From JALXCH01 sp964495805 (lineage in GTDB: Bacteria > Calditrichota > Calditrichia > RBG-13-44-9), in assembly GCA_964495805.1 (NCBI GenBank), contig CAZBWV010000051.1, positions 19,425 through 83,424 of the forward strand: 64,000 nt of DNA. The letters are read 5' to 3'. This document shows positions 52,156-61,545 of this stretch, piece after piece (within the stretch, counting starts at the first letter, position 1; each line of letters begins with the position of its first letter). The notes below the pieces were generated by a model. It was given only the letters and a program-made list of their open reading frames with translations, was not told where the DNA came from and did not search any database. The translations under genes and the position numbers were made by a program.

Positions 52156-54375
52156 ATGGATTCTTGGTTGGAAAAACTGTTGAGCCGGAAAGGCCTGTAC
52201 ACGGCTTTCTGGGTAACGGCCATTGTGATGGTGGCGGTACTGATTTTTTACAGCGCCAATCTGGTCAAAGAAGTGCCCCCCATCCCTGAGGTCGTGCAGA
52301 GTGAGAGCGGAGAGGTGCTCTACACTCACGACGACGTAATTGCTGGTAAGGGCTATTTCCAGCAGTTCGATTTAATGGATTACGGTACCCTGTTAGGAAT
52401 GGGTGCGTATCTGGGTCCGGATTTCAGTACTGAATTTTTCCATCGTCGGGCAGAATTTTTGTACGATTACTACGCAAAGGCAATGTACGACACTGGTGCT
52501 TCGGCTTTGACCGATGTGCAATTGGGTGCTGTAAAGGCACGGGTCAAACGAGATTTCCACAAGGAAACCAGTTTGAATCCCGACAAGGTGGTGTACACCG
52601 AAGCTTCCGCTCAGGCGTTCAAAGCCAATCGGGCATTTTTAGTGGATTTTCTGGTGAATGGGAACAAAGAACTGGCCTGGCCGGGTGGGGTGATTCGTCC
52701 GGACGAAGCGGAAAAGATTGCTGCATTTGTGGATTGGTCGCAGTTAGTGGCCTCTTCCAAACGTCCCGGCACCAACCGAACCTGGTCCAATGACTGGCCG
52801 CATGAACCATTGGTGGATCAGAACTCCGACTGGGACAATGTTTTCTGGTCGTTGTTCCAGTTGCTGGCGCTGTGGTCACTTACCATTCTGGTTTTCTATC
52901 TGTTGTACGAATATTTCCTGCGCCGGGAGGATGACTACCAGCTGGAACCCCCGCTGAGCATTACCGAGCTGTTCCCCTCCCAGAAGAAACTGATGAAATA
53001 CATCCCGGTGGTGGCGTTGTTCTTCCTGTTGCAAACTATTATTGGAGGTTACATTGCTCACATCTACACCGAGCCGTCCAAGAACTTTATTATCCCGCAG
53101 AGCATTTTACCGTTTAACGTGATGCGGGCAGCGCATATTAATCTGGCGATTGTATGGGTTGCCATTGGCTGGCTGGTGGGTGGTATGTTCATCGCACCGC
53201 TGGTGGCCAAACAGGACTTGCGCTTCCCCTGGCTGGTGGATGTGCTTTGGCTGGCGCTGTTAGTGGTGGGCGGCGGCGGTTTGATTGGCATTTATTTGGG
53301 TGCCACCGGCCAGTTACGTGATGTCTGGTTCTGGCTGGGTAACGAAGGTCGCGAATACCTGAATCTGGGCCGTATCTGGGACATCGGACTGGTGGTCGGC
53401 CTGGTGCTGTGGTTTGGGATGGTCTTCTCCACCATCCGAAAAGCCAAAGAAAACAATGTACTGGTAGGAACTATCATCTGGTCGGCGTTTGGTATTGCCA
53501 CCCTGTATATGGCCGGAATGGCTCCGCTGCACAAAATAATGCCCAACTTTACTGTGGATGATTACTACCGCTGGTGGGTGGTGCATCTGTGGGTGGAACT
53601 GACCTTCGAGCTGTTCTCCGCCGGTGCACTGGCATATTTGATGGTGCTGCTGGGACTGGTACCCCGCAAAACGGCCGAGCGAGTGCTGCTGTTCGAAATC
53701 CTTCTGGTCATGTTCTCCGGTACGCTGGGTGTGGGACACCATTACTGGTGGCAGGGCACAGATAAATACTGGATTGCCATCGGAAGTATCTTCTCTGCTC
53801 TGGAGCCAATTCCCCTGGTGGTGTTAATGATTGATGCCTGGAAAGAGTACAAAAAGCATGTAAAAGGGAATCCCGATTACGCCTTCAAAACACCGTTCCT
53901 GTGGCTCACGGGCTCCGCATTTCTGAACTGGATTGGCGCGGGTTTCTTAGGCATGGTGATTAACACGCCGGAAGTGGATTACTATGCGCACGGCACCTAT
54001 TTAATCATGCCACACGGCCATGTGGCGCTGTTGGGAGCATTTGGATTTATTTCCATCGCTTTCATTTACATTACTTCCCGTGCCAATGCCGCCGCCAAGG
54101 GATTGGAATGGAACGATACCCCGAGTAAATGGGGCTTCTGGCTGGTGACCATCGGCGTGCTGCTGTTTGCCATTCCAAATCTGTTTATCGGATTCCATCA
54201 GGCCAGTGTGGCATCGGATCTGGGATACTATGCCGCTCGCGCCCGGGAAACCCTGGAACAGATGAGCTTCTGGATGTGGATTCGTATTATTCCGGACTTT
54301 ATGATGATTTTCGGTGCGCTGATTGTGTTTGTGGATCTGGTGAAAAAGACCTTCCTGGCCAAACCGGTTCGCTAA
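52156..54375 (+). CDS. norZ: quinol-dependent nitric oxide reductase (qNor)
   Basis: This 739-aa inner-membrane protein reduces two NO to N2O with quinol. The N-terminal helix and periplasmic domain (residues 1-260) correspond to a fused NorC-like part, but no CXXCH heme c site is present, as expected for qNor. The NorB part has about 12 helices. Candidate heme and metal ligands are His327 (RAAHINLAIVW), His477 and Glu481 (HLWVELTFEL), His528/529 (GHHYWWQG), and His620 and His622 (MPHGHVALLG). The upstream Rrf2 gene suggests NO-induced expression. It serves detoxification or denitrification. Confidence 0.95.
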   Translation: MDSWLEKLLSRKGLYTAFWVTAIVMVAVLIFYSANLVKEVPPIPEVVQSESGEVLYTHDDVIAGKGYFQQFDLMDYGTLLGMGAYLGPDFSTEFFHRRAEFLYDYYAKAMYDTGASALTDVQLGAVKARVKRDFHKETSLNPDKVVYTEASAQAFKANRAFLVDFLVNGNKELAWPGGVIRPDEAEKIAAFVDWSQLVASSKRPGTNRTWSNDWPHEPLVDQNSDWDNVFWSLFQLLALWSLTILVFYLLYEYFLRREDDYQLEPPLSITELFPSQKKLMKYIPVVALFFLLQTIIGGYIAHIYTEPSKNFIIPQSILPFNVMRAAHINLAIVWVAIGWLVGGMFIAPLVAKQDLRFPWLVDVLWLALLVVGGGGLIGIYLGATGQLRDVWFWLGNEGREYLNLGRIWDIGLVVGLVLWFGMVFSTIRKAKENNVLVGTIIWSAFGIATLYMAGMAPLHKIMPNFTVDDYYRWWVVHLWVELTFELFSAGALAYLMVLLGLVPRKTAERVLLFEILLVMFSGTLGVGHHYWWQGTDKYWIAIGSIFSALEPIPLVVLMIDAWKEYKKHVKGNPDYAFKTPFLWLTGSAFLNWIGAGFLGMVINTPEVDYYAHGTYLIMPHGHVALLGAFGFISIAFIYITSRANAAAKGLEWNDTPSKWGFWLVTIGVLLFAIPNLFIGFHQASVASDLGYYAARARETLEQMSFWMWIRIIPDFMMIFGALIVFVDLVKKTFLAKPVR

Positions 54376-54697
54376 ATCGCGCACTATCCGTTTTAACCCC
54401 GTTACCGGAGTGGTCCCCTGTGGGGCTGCTCCGGTTTTTTATGGAACGTAGAAGAATAAAGGCGTAAAGACATAAGGGCATCGGGATATAAAGGTCATCA
54501 ATGAATATGGGATGAATTGAAGGTTGGGTACGCTGTATTGGAGAGGGAGAAAAAAGGAATGGAACATTGTGCGGTAGTGGTTTGACGGGGTTTGTCCATG
54601 GCCCTAATTTGTGGAATCACTAAAATGAACTCACCGAACAAACCGGAAAATAAAATCTGGCGATCGATTCACTTCCATTTCGATGAAATTCCTTTTT
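54376..54697. other. 322-bp intergenic region
   Basis: It holds the norZ terminator at its start. The remainder up to the end of the convergent M23 gene has a short open frame on the plus strand (from 54592) with no ribosome site or recognisable product. I see nothing further. Confidence 0.5.
54404..54440 (+). terminator. intrinsic terminator after norZ
   Basis: ACCGGAG (54404-54410) pairs with CTCCGGT (54429-54435), with an inner CCCC/GGGG stem, followed by TTTTTT. It lies 28 bases after the norZ stop. Confidence 0.85.
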
Positions 54698-56938
54698 TTA
54701 TTGAACCAGAAATTTACGAATGGTCTGGTTACCCATGTTGTCCCTTACCCGGATTTCTAAAGGGATGGCCCGGGAAGGTCGGGCAGGCAGTTGTACGGTC
54801 AGCCGGTCTTCTTCCGGGTCGTATTCAAATAAGTGCCATCGTCCGTTAACCAGCACAGTGATGTGCGATTCCGATCCGATACCGGTTTGTTCATCTTTAA
54901 GTACAAAGGTTAAATAACCGCTGCGAGAATAAAGCGTGTCCCGTCGAATCCGCTGGGCAGGTATCAGCACGGGCGGAATGGTATCGGAACCTAATGTGAA
55001 TTGTTCCAGACTGGTAACCCGGGTGTTGAACTGGCGATTGAGCGAATCGTAATCTGCAGGGATAAACGACCAATCATCCTCACCGTTACGGTAAAATAGA
55101 CCTATCTTTTCCGCGGAGGTCTGGTGCGGGGGAAGTTTCAGAGAAATCCGCACACCCCGATTAACCGGCACATCAAACGGTTGCAGATGGTAAATGAATC
55201 CTATCGGCCGAAAGTCGCTTTCCGGTAACGTGTCCGGCGAAATGGTACGCAGGGAGATGGCGGTGGAATCGTACAAAGCAGAAGGTCCAAATTCCGCCAG
55301 AAAGAGCCCGTCCGGAGACCGGACCTGCAAATGATGACCGGGCCGGTAGTAGAGAAATTCCGGAAGCGGGCAGGGAAAAATCTGTTTTAGCAGGGTGCGA
55401 TTTTGCAATACCCGCCCGGCTGGCAAATGAATTTCGGTAACCCCGGGTGCCACGGGAAAATAAACCAGTCCGGGAAACAGTTGCGGGAAATCATCGGGAA
55501 TCACTTCGCCGGAGGTTTCCGCCCCGGAGAGTCGCAAACTCAACCAGTTCCTGTGCAATGTCCACCGGCAGGTGGAGGAAGAGACGTCGCTGAGCTTCTG
55601 ATGCGCGGGGCAGTTCAAAAAGAGTGGCCAGGTGGGAAATCCGGTGTCATCCTGACCGATTAATTTAAGCGTGCACGTTTGACCGGCAAACAGGGGATTT
55701 AAAAACAGGGCGTAATGGTGCGCATTCTGAAAGAACAAATGACCGGTTACCTGCAGGGTGGTATCCTGTACCCATTCGGTTCCGTCCTGGAAGAAGGCAG
55801 CTACCTGGCTTAGCGGTCGGGGCGCATGGATGCGCAGAAACATGGCGCTGGAGTCCCGGTGCAAAAAATCGTATTGCAACGGCACCGGAGAGCCATATTG
55901 AAAGGGAAATTCCAGATTAGCCTGATTGCCCCAATAATCTTCCACCTGGATAGAAAGGGTGTGCACACCCGGTTTCAATGCCCGGGGTGTCAGGAGCCCA
56001 CCGCTGGGTGGTGTTTCGCCGTACATGTCCAGACTGTTGGCAGGATGCCGAAAGAAGTTGTGAAAGATGCCCAGACCTCGCCGCCACAGCGAGAAATTTT
56101 TATCCAGTTCAATGAAACGGGTTTCGCCGTAGGAGAACTTATCGTACTGAACGGCATACATCAGAGAATCGTCCACCCACATGCTGGCGCGGTAAAAGGA
56201 GAAGCGGTTGCGTGCTCCGTTCGCCCAATCGTATGTTTTCAGGGCAATGCCCACCGTGCCACTGATTAAGAACGTATCCGACAGGGAAATGTGCGATTTA
56301 CCCTTCAGGTTCACAAAAAGAGTGTCCGGTTGCAGATTGATGAACGCATCACCCTGCATGGGAATCAGTGCCAGTTCGAATAATCGGGGGGGAATGTCGT
56401 CCTGTATCACAGATTGGTAATAGTGCAGGGGATTGATGGGCTGGTTCTGAGCGTTACGCAGTTCGAAGTGCAAATGGGGAACGCCGATGCCGGTCTTCCC
56501 GCTGCGGGCAATGTACTGGCCGCGTTTGACCGGAAATTGCCCCGGTTTCAGGTGAATGTCCACCCGATACTGCCGATGCCTCAGCCGGTAGCGATTGACG
56601 AACTTTTCCAGTGCAGGGTAGAAGCGCTCGAGATGGCCGTACACGGCGATGTTGCCGTCCCGAAGCTTCAGATAAATCGCGCGCCCGTACCCGTAAGCGG
56701 ACACGCGCACCCGCATCACATATCCATCTTCCACGGCAAATACTTTGTATCCGGTGCGATTCCAGGTTTTGATGTCGATTGCTGCGTGGTAGTGGCGGGG
56801 ACGAAATTCGCAAAAGCTACTGCTCATCAATTTGCTGGCGTTGGTGGGCCACACGTATTGTTTGGTTTGGGCAAACAGACCGACAAAGATGAGCAGTGTC
56901 AGTAAAAAAGGCGGCCAGAACTCTTTCCCTGATTTCAA
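54698..56938 (-). CDS. M23 family metallopeptidase, exported
   Basis: This protein has 746 aa from a TTG at 56938. I choose it because AGGAGG (56947-56952 on this strand) lies eight bases upstream and a signal peptide (LLTLLIFVGLFAQT) follows at once; the frame runs on to 57094 without sense. The LytM domain has FCEFRPRHYHAAIDIK and VYGHLE, then GVPHLHFEL (zinc histidines). It would cut peptidoglycan cross-links. The remaining 550 residues are beta-rich and unidentified, including an Ig-like late part (IPPVLIPAQRIRRDTLYSR). It lies downstream of tatD. Confidence 0.85.
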   Translation of the reverse strand: MKSGKEFWPPFLLTLLIFVGLFAQTKQYVWPTNASKLMSSSFCEFRPRHYHAAIDIKTWNRTGYKVFAVEDGYVMRVRVSAYGYGRAIYLKLRDGNIAVYGHLERFYPALEKFVNRYRLRHRQYRVDIHLKPGQFPVKRGQYIARSGKTGIGVPHLHFELRNAQNQPINPLHYYQSVIQDDIPPRLFELALIPMQGDAFINLQPDTLFVNLKGKSHISLSDTFLISGTVGIALKTYDWANGARNRFSFYRASMWVDDSLMYAVQYDKFSYGETRFIELDKNFSLWRRGLGIFHNFFRHPANSLDMYGETPPSGGLLTPRALKPGVHTLSIQVEDYWGNQANLEFPFQYGSPVPLQYDFLHRDSSAMFLRIHAPRPLSQVAAFFQDGTEWVQDTTLQVTGHLFFQNAHHYALFLNPLFAGQTCTLKLIGQDDTGFPTWPLFLNCPAHQKLSDVSSSTCRWTLHRNWLSLRLSGAETSGEVIPDDFPQLFPGLVYFPVAPGVTEIHLPAGRVLQNRTLLKQIFPCPLPEFLYYRPGHHLQVRSPDGLFLAEFGPSALYDSTAISLRTISPDTLPESDFRPIGFIYHLQPFDVPVNRGVRISLKLPPHQTSAEKIGLFYRNGEDDWSFIPADYDSLNRQFNTRVTSLEQFTLGSDTIPPVLIPAQRIRRDTLYSRSGYLTFVLKDEQTGIGSESHITVLVNGRWHLFEYDPEEDRLTVQLPARPSRAIPLEIRVRDNMGNQTIRKFLVQ

Positions 56939-57048
56939 TGCTTTTTCCTCCTGAGAGCAACGGGTGTAACCGGTTCTACGGCATTTTTTAATCGGAAAAT
57001 ATACCGATTTATCGGGGAATTGTCCACTGATTTTCTGTGTGTTTGCCT

Positions 57049-57819
57049 TTACCAGCCCAGAAGTTCTCGGGCATTCCGGTAAGTGATCCGGCATATTTCT
57101 TCCACCGAAATCCCGCGCATTTCGGCATGTTTTTCCGCCACAAAGCGCACATAGGCTGGCTGATTCCGTTTGCCACGGTAAGGAACCGGTGCCAGGAATG
57201 GGGAATCGGTTTCCAGCAGCAGACGCTCCAGCGGGATGTGCCGAACAACATCCTGTTGTTTAAAATTCTTAAATGTGATGACCCCGGTAAACGAGATGAA
57301 CATGCCTCGCGAAAGGTAGAAGTCAGCATCTTCCACCGTACCGGCAAAGGAGTGCATAACCCCGCGCAGATGCTCAATGCCGTGGGTGCGGAAAAACTCC
57401 TGCATCTCCCGTTGCGCCTCGCGATTGTGAATAACCACCGGTCGATTTAGCTCCGTCGCTAATTCCAGCATCTTTTCCAGCACCGGTAACTGTTCGCCCA
57501 GGGGAATTTCCTTCCAGTAAAGGTCCAATCCAATCTCGCCAATTGCCACCACCTTTGCGTTTGTAGCCAGCATTTTGATTTGCTGCACCTGTTCTTTCCA
57601 GTTGCCGGGAACTTCGGTGGGGTGGATGCCTACAGCAGCATAGACTTCCGGAAAACGGTGGGCAATTTCCACACACTGGCGGCTGGAAGTGAGCTCTGTA
57701 CCCAGGGTCAGCATGCGCTCCACTCCCGCCTCCCGTGCCGCGGCAACAACTTCCGGTAAGTCGCTCCGAAACTGTTCCATCTGCAGATGGCAATGGGTGT
57801 CGGTTAGCTGGTGAACCAT
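57049..57819 (-). CDS. tatD: TatD family metal-dependent hydrolase
   Basis: This protein has 256 aa from the ATG at 57819; the frame continues to 57843 with other possible starts. Motifs: TDTHCHL (first metal pair), AVGIHPTEV, IGEIGLDLYW, VVIHNREA, MHSFAGT and LLLETDSPFLAP. All metal ligands are present. Members are 3'-5' DNases involved in DNA repair and quality control. It is 110 bp upstream of the M23 gene in the same direction. Confidence 0.95.
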   Translation of the reverse strand: MVHQLTDTHCHLQMEQFRSDLPEVVAAAREAGVERMLTLGTELTSSRQCVEIAHRFPEVYAAVGIHPTEVPGNWKEQVQQIKMLATNAKVVAIGEIGLDLYWKEIPLGEQLPVLEKMLELATELNRPVVIHNREAQREMQEFFRTHGIEHLRGVMHSFAGTVEDADFYLSRGMFISFTGVITFKNFKQQDVVRHIPLERLLLETDSPFLAPVPYRGKRNQPAYVRFVAEKHAEMRGISVEEICRITYRNARELLGW

Positions 57820-58281
57820 GGGCTTATGCACTATTTTCCCCAAAATGGTTGGGTTTATTTGATTAATTTATTTACAGTTCAAATACAACTGAACCGGTAC
57901 ATTCCAGTGGGTGGTTGATGTAAACGGTTCCGTTTTTATACAATCTGAAATTGCCTGGCGAATGTTCCATTGTTCTCATGGGTTCTTTTCTTGCTCTTTT
58001 CCTTATCCTACCCGGTTTTCTCAAATCCTTCGCAGATAACCGGGGCGAAATTTAACGGTCGTGTTTTCGGAGCAAAAGGGAAAATAAAAAAGTCAGGGTT
58101 TGGTTTGGGGAATATTTGTATTTAATTTTGCCCGCCGGATTTCAGAATAGACCGTGTCTGGCAATCGATAAAAAGTCAGGGGAGTTGATCCGCAAGGGAT
58201 GGCTTTTCCGCCCCAGGGCATTTCTTTGTGACATTCGCTTCCCTTTTCATCATTTTTCATTTTTTAGTTGAAGGAGAAACA
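57820..58281. other. 462-bp divergent intergenic region
   Basis: This lies between tatD (-) and a secreted-protein gene (+). A possible plus-strand promoter is TTGATG (57915-57920), 16 bases, TATACA (57937-57942), which would leave a leader of over 300 bases. I see no supported open frame and no hairpin with a T-tract. AAGGAGA at 58271-58277 serves the next gene. Confidence 0.4.
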
Positions 58282-59475
58282 ATGAAGAACGTCAAATTAT
58301 TTCTATTTGTTGCAGTGGTGGCAATGGCATTTTCCCTTCAGGCAGCCAAAATTTCCGGTTACTGGTTTTTAACCCGGATGGTCAACGAGGGACAAGCCCG
58401 GGATTTAAGTATTCTGGTCAATTTTCGGGAAGACGGTGTTCTGGTTCAGCGTGGGATTGAAGTTGCCCAATGGACATACCAGCCTGATCAGAAGCAAATC
58501 ACTTTGAAATCCGAATTGGACAAAGATTTTAACGGAATTGCCCGGATTCAGCAGGTGAACGACCAGCAACTGGTTTTCGAAAAAGACGGAATTGTGTATT
58601 ACATGGACCGAATCCATCGGGATAAATGGCTCAAGGATAATCAGAAAGCAGTTGTGGTTGGGGTATGGCAAAGCAAAAATAAGGATCAGGAAGTGCAGTA
58701 TCTGCGCTTCGATTTGCCGGATCAATTTGCACTGGTGGGATTGTTCGATGGTGGAGAATCCGAAAGTCATGGCACATGGATGTACCGCCCCGAAGAGAAC
58801 GCCGTGTACATCTTTTCCATGACCCATTTCTGTGACGGAAAAAATAAAATTTTAAATCAATCGCAGGATGCCTGGGTTTTCGAAAATAACGGGCAGCAAT
58901 ATAAAGCGACCCGTGTGGACGTGACAAACTTTGACACTCTCGCTTTTGATGGAGAAGGAATTCCCGAAGGTGATCCCACCCGGTTACCCGCTGAATGGCA
59001 GAATCGGGAAGATTGGTTCCAGAAACTTGACCGGATTAACCAATTAACCTACCGCAAAGGTCGATTGTTACAGGCAGTGGGAGTGGTATCGTACCGACCG
59101 CTTATTTTTAAAATTCGAACAAATCCTGATGAAGATTATCTTTCATACCGTTTTTTAACCGTCTCCGGTGGCGATACCTCCCAGTACAGAGAGGAAGTTC
59201 TGGATCAGTTTGATAACAATCCCTTTTTCCCCTACGAAGCGCCCCCCATGTATCGGGTTGTAGGGGAGGAAACCATTACCGTTCCCGCCGGGACCTTTGC
59301 CTGTACCGTGGTGGAAGCTTACGACGATTTTGAAGAGGCTAAACGGAAATACTGGATGATTACCGATCAACCGGGTATTTACGCGCGAATTATTGAATCC
59401 AAACAGCAATTTGAGGACAGTCGGGAGTTCCGCATCTGGGAACTGGAGAAAATTCGTTATTCCACCGAAAAATAG
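58282..59475 (+). CDS. secreted protein of unknown function
   Basis: This protein has 397 aa from the ATG at 58282, chosen for AAGGAGA just upstream and the signal peptide that follows (AVVAMAFSLQAAK). The first 230 residues hold three similar stretches of the pattern GYWFLTRM / GVWQSKNKDQ / GTWMYRPEENAVY with alternating strands, which suggests lipocalin-like or META-type beta units. The last 130 residues (YRVVGEETITVPAGTFACTVVEAYDD) resemble the DUF3108-like extracellular domain ending. I do not recognise a function. It has its own terminator. Confidence 0.7.
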   Translation: MKNVKLFLFVAVVAMAFSLQAAKISGYWFLTRMVNEGQARDLSILVNFREDGVLVQRGIEVAQWTYQPDQKQITLKSELDKDFNGIARIQQVNDQQLVFEKDGIVYYMDRIHRDKWLKDNQKAVVVGVWQSKNKDQEVQYLRFDLPDQFALVGLFDGGESESHGTWMYRPEENAVYIFSMTHFCDGKNKILNQSQDAWVFENNGQQYKATRVDVTNFDTLAFDGEGIPEGDPTRLPAEWQNREDWFQKLDRINQLTYRKGRLLQAVGVVSYRPLIFKIRTNPDEDYLSYRFLTVSGGDTSQYREEVLDQFDNNPFFPYEAPPMYRVVGEETITVPAGTFACTVVEAYDDFEEAKRKYWMITDQPGIYARIIESKQQFEDSREFRIWELEKIRYSTEK

Positions 59476-59788
59476 TTAAAAGAAGCTACAAATTACAAAA
59501 GCCATAAGCATCCGCTGGTGAACGGAGCTTATGGCTTTTTCTTTTGATGATAAACTGTTTTTCGCACGGAACAATCTGCCCTTTGTGATTTAAACAACGG
59601 GCATGGAGTTTTACCGGAAGGGAAAAACAAGGGGTGACGAAAAAGTGAGACAACGTGTCATTAATCTCATGACAAAGCAAAATATTGGTAACCTATTTTG
59701 ATTCGAATCATATTGCGTTCTTTATTGCTTTTGAGTCACCCCCTGTTTCATTGAAAGATATTTCGAATCTTTCTGCTTTCCGGCTGCA
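59476..59788. other. 313-bp region between convergent genes with several inverted repeats
   Basis: Besides the terminator it holds GGGGTGAC (59631-59638) with its inverse GTCACCCC (59735-59742), a perfect 12-bp palindrome TGATTCGAATCA (59699-59710) and a small hairpin GAAAGAT/ATCTTTC (59753-59773). There is no open frame with support. It may hold the 3' end structure of the minus-strand antiporter transcript or a small RNA. Confidence 0.4.
59497..59543 (+). terminator. intrinsic terminator after the secreted-protein gene
   Basis: A perfect 13-bp stem (59497-59509 with 59527-59539), loop of 17 bases with an inner TCCG/CGGA pair, followed by TTTTTCTTTT counting the stem end. It starts 21 bases after the stop codon. 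The AAAA at its other side could make it act on both strands. Confidence 0.88.
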
Positions 59789-61396
59789 TTAAAAGAACAC
59801 CAGCGTGATGATGATAAAGCTGGGAATAAGAATCAGCATCGAATAACCCATGTAACCGAAGAAGCTCGGCATCTTGATGTTCTGCTCTTCGGAAATGGAT
59901 TTAACCATGAAGTTAGGTGCATTGCCAATGTACGTGTTGGCCCCAAAGAACACCGCTCCGGTGCTGATGGCTTTCAGGTAGATCTCCTGATGGGCAATCA
60001 GATTCGCCACCGCCTGATGTTCGGGGATACCGGCAAAGAACTGACCCAGCGCAGTATTTAAGAAAGTCAGGTAAGTAGGCGCATTGTCCAGGAAGCTGGA
60101 CAGGGAGCCGGTAATCCAGAAGTAGTGCCAGGGTTCTTTGACCGCCTCGATGATGAAATTCAGATGACCGTGCTCGCCGGCTTTCAGCATCGCCAGCGCC
60201 GGAATGATGGTCATGAAAATACCGGCAAACAGCTTGGCCACTTCCACAATGGGGAACCAGGTAAATTCGTTCCCTTCGCGAATTTCCTTGCGAGTGGTTT
60301 TTAAAGAAAGCAGTCCCATAAGTACCAGAAACGCATCGCGAATCATACTCTCGTAGGCAATGTGCACCCCGTAAATATTGGCGTGTCCCAGATGCACCAA
60401 TCCGCTAAATAGCACCCCGCCGATAATTCCCAACAAAAACAGGATGTTGTGCAACCCCTTAACTTCCATCTTGAACCGACGGGTTTTGCCTTTGTTGACC
60501 TTGTACTCTTCGATCAGCTCAATTTCGCTAAGTCCCTCGGGAATTTCGAAATGGTAGTCCCTCAGGTGCATTTTCTTGTGCCAGCCTTCTTTGCGGAACA
60601 TCAACGTATCCATAACAAAGAAGATGAAGAACAACATGCCGGAAAGCAGTGCCATCTCCGGGAAAATTTTAAACGTCCAGAAGAAAGGCACGTGGTGCAG
60701 GAATCCCAGGAATAACGGCGGGTCACCCAGGGGAGTGAGGGAACCGCCAATATTGCTCACCAGAAAGATGAAAAACACGATGATGTGCACTTTGGATTTG
60801 CGGAATTTGTTCATGCGAATCACCGGACGAATGAGCACCATGCTGGCACCGGTGGTGCCGATCCAGGAAGCTAAAAATGTTCCGATCACCAGCATCACCA
60901 GATTGGCAATGGGTGTTCCGGCCGGTGCACCTTCCACCAGAATGCCTCCGGCAACGGTGAACAGTGCCCACAATAAAATGATAAACGGAATGTAATCGGT
61001 TAGGTAAATATGAAGAATTTCGTGAAACGCCTCACCCTGGTAGGCAAATAAAAAAGGAATGGCAAACAAAAGTCCCCAGAACGCGGAGACTTTTCCGTAA
61101 TGATGATGCCAGAACTCCGGTGCCACCAGCGGAAAAATGGCAATGGAGAGCAGGATGCCCACAAAGGGGATGACACTCCAGAGGGGCAACTGGGAACCCA
61201 GAGAAAATTCCGCCTCCTCTTCCGTTTCGCTCACCGCTTCCTGATGACCGGCGTCGTGGCTCTGCTGAACCTTTTCCACACCTGCCGCCGTTTCGGAAGG
61301 GCCGGATTCGTGCTGCGCCAGTAATGTTCCCACCTGCAGGAAAAGAAAAAGAAACAAGACCCACAACAACATAGAACGATTACGAAATCTGCTCAT
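59789..61396 (-). CDS. NhaD/CitM-type sodium:proton antiporter-like protein with acidic N-terminal extension
   Basis: This 535-aa inner-membrane protein has a signal-like first helix (FLQVGTLLAQ). A 45-residue acidic, His-containing extracytoplasmic segment follows, then about 12 helices of the ion-transporter superfamily. Motifs are ASWIGTTGASMVLIRPV, SNIGGSLTPLGDPPLFLGFL and the late GSLSSFLDNAPTYL; the NxGG..TPLGDPP pattern is the NhaD mark. It exchanges sodium and protons. The signal plus acidic tail at the N-terminus is unusual for NhaD and may sense ions. It is divergent from the S9 peptidase gene. Confidence 0.85.
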   Translation of the reverse strand: MSRFRNRSMLLWVLFLFLFLQVGTLLAQHESGPSETAAGVEKVQQSHDAGHQEAVSETEEEAEFSLGSQLPLWSVIPFVGILLSIAIFPLVAPEFWHHHYGKVSAFWGLLFAIPFLFAYQGEAFHEILHIYLTDYIPFIILLWALFTVAGGILVEGAPAGTPIANLVMLVIGTFLASWIGTTGASMVLIRPVIRMNKFRKSKVHIIVFFIFLVSNIGGSLTPLGDPPLFLGFLHHVPFFWTFKIFPEMALLSGMLFFIFFVMDTLMFRKEGWHKKMHLRDYHFEIPEGLSEIELIEEYKVNKGKTRRFKMEVKGLHNILFLLGIIGGVLFSGLVHLGHANIYGVHIAYESMIRDAFLVLMGLLSLKTTRKEIREGNEFTWFPIVEVAKLFAGIFMTIIPALAMLKAGEHGHLNFIIEAVKEPWHYFWITGSLSSFLDNAPTYLTFLNTALGQFFAGIPEHQAVANLIAHQEIYLKAISTGAVFFGANTYIGNAPNFMVKSISEEQNIKMPSFFGYMGYSMLILIPSFIIITLVFF

Positions 61397-61545
61397 CGTA
61401 CATCCTTTCCGTATTTGCTTGTCGTTAGTAAAAAATCGGCGTGTAATCTATAAAGTTTATTTTTATTTTCAAAAGAAATATTAAGAAATTGATGGTTATA
61501 TTTGTCTATGACGGAATGGAAAAAAGAAACGCCGGAGGATGTTTT

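Noticed and set aside
54592..54849. 85-codon plus-strand open frame after norZ
   Set aside because: It overlaps the 3' end of the M23 gene, has no ribosome site and shows no recognisable product.
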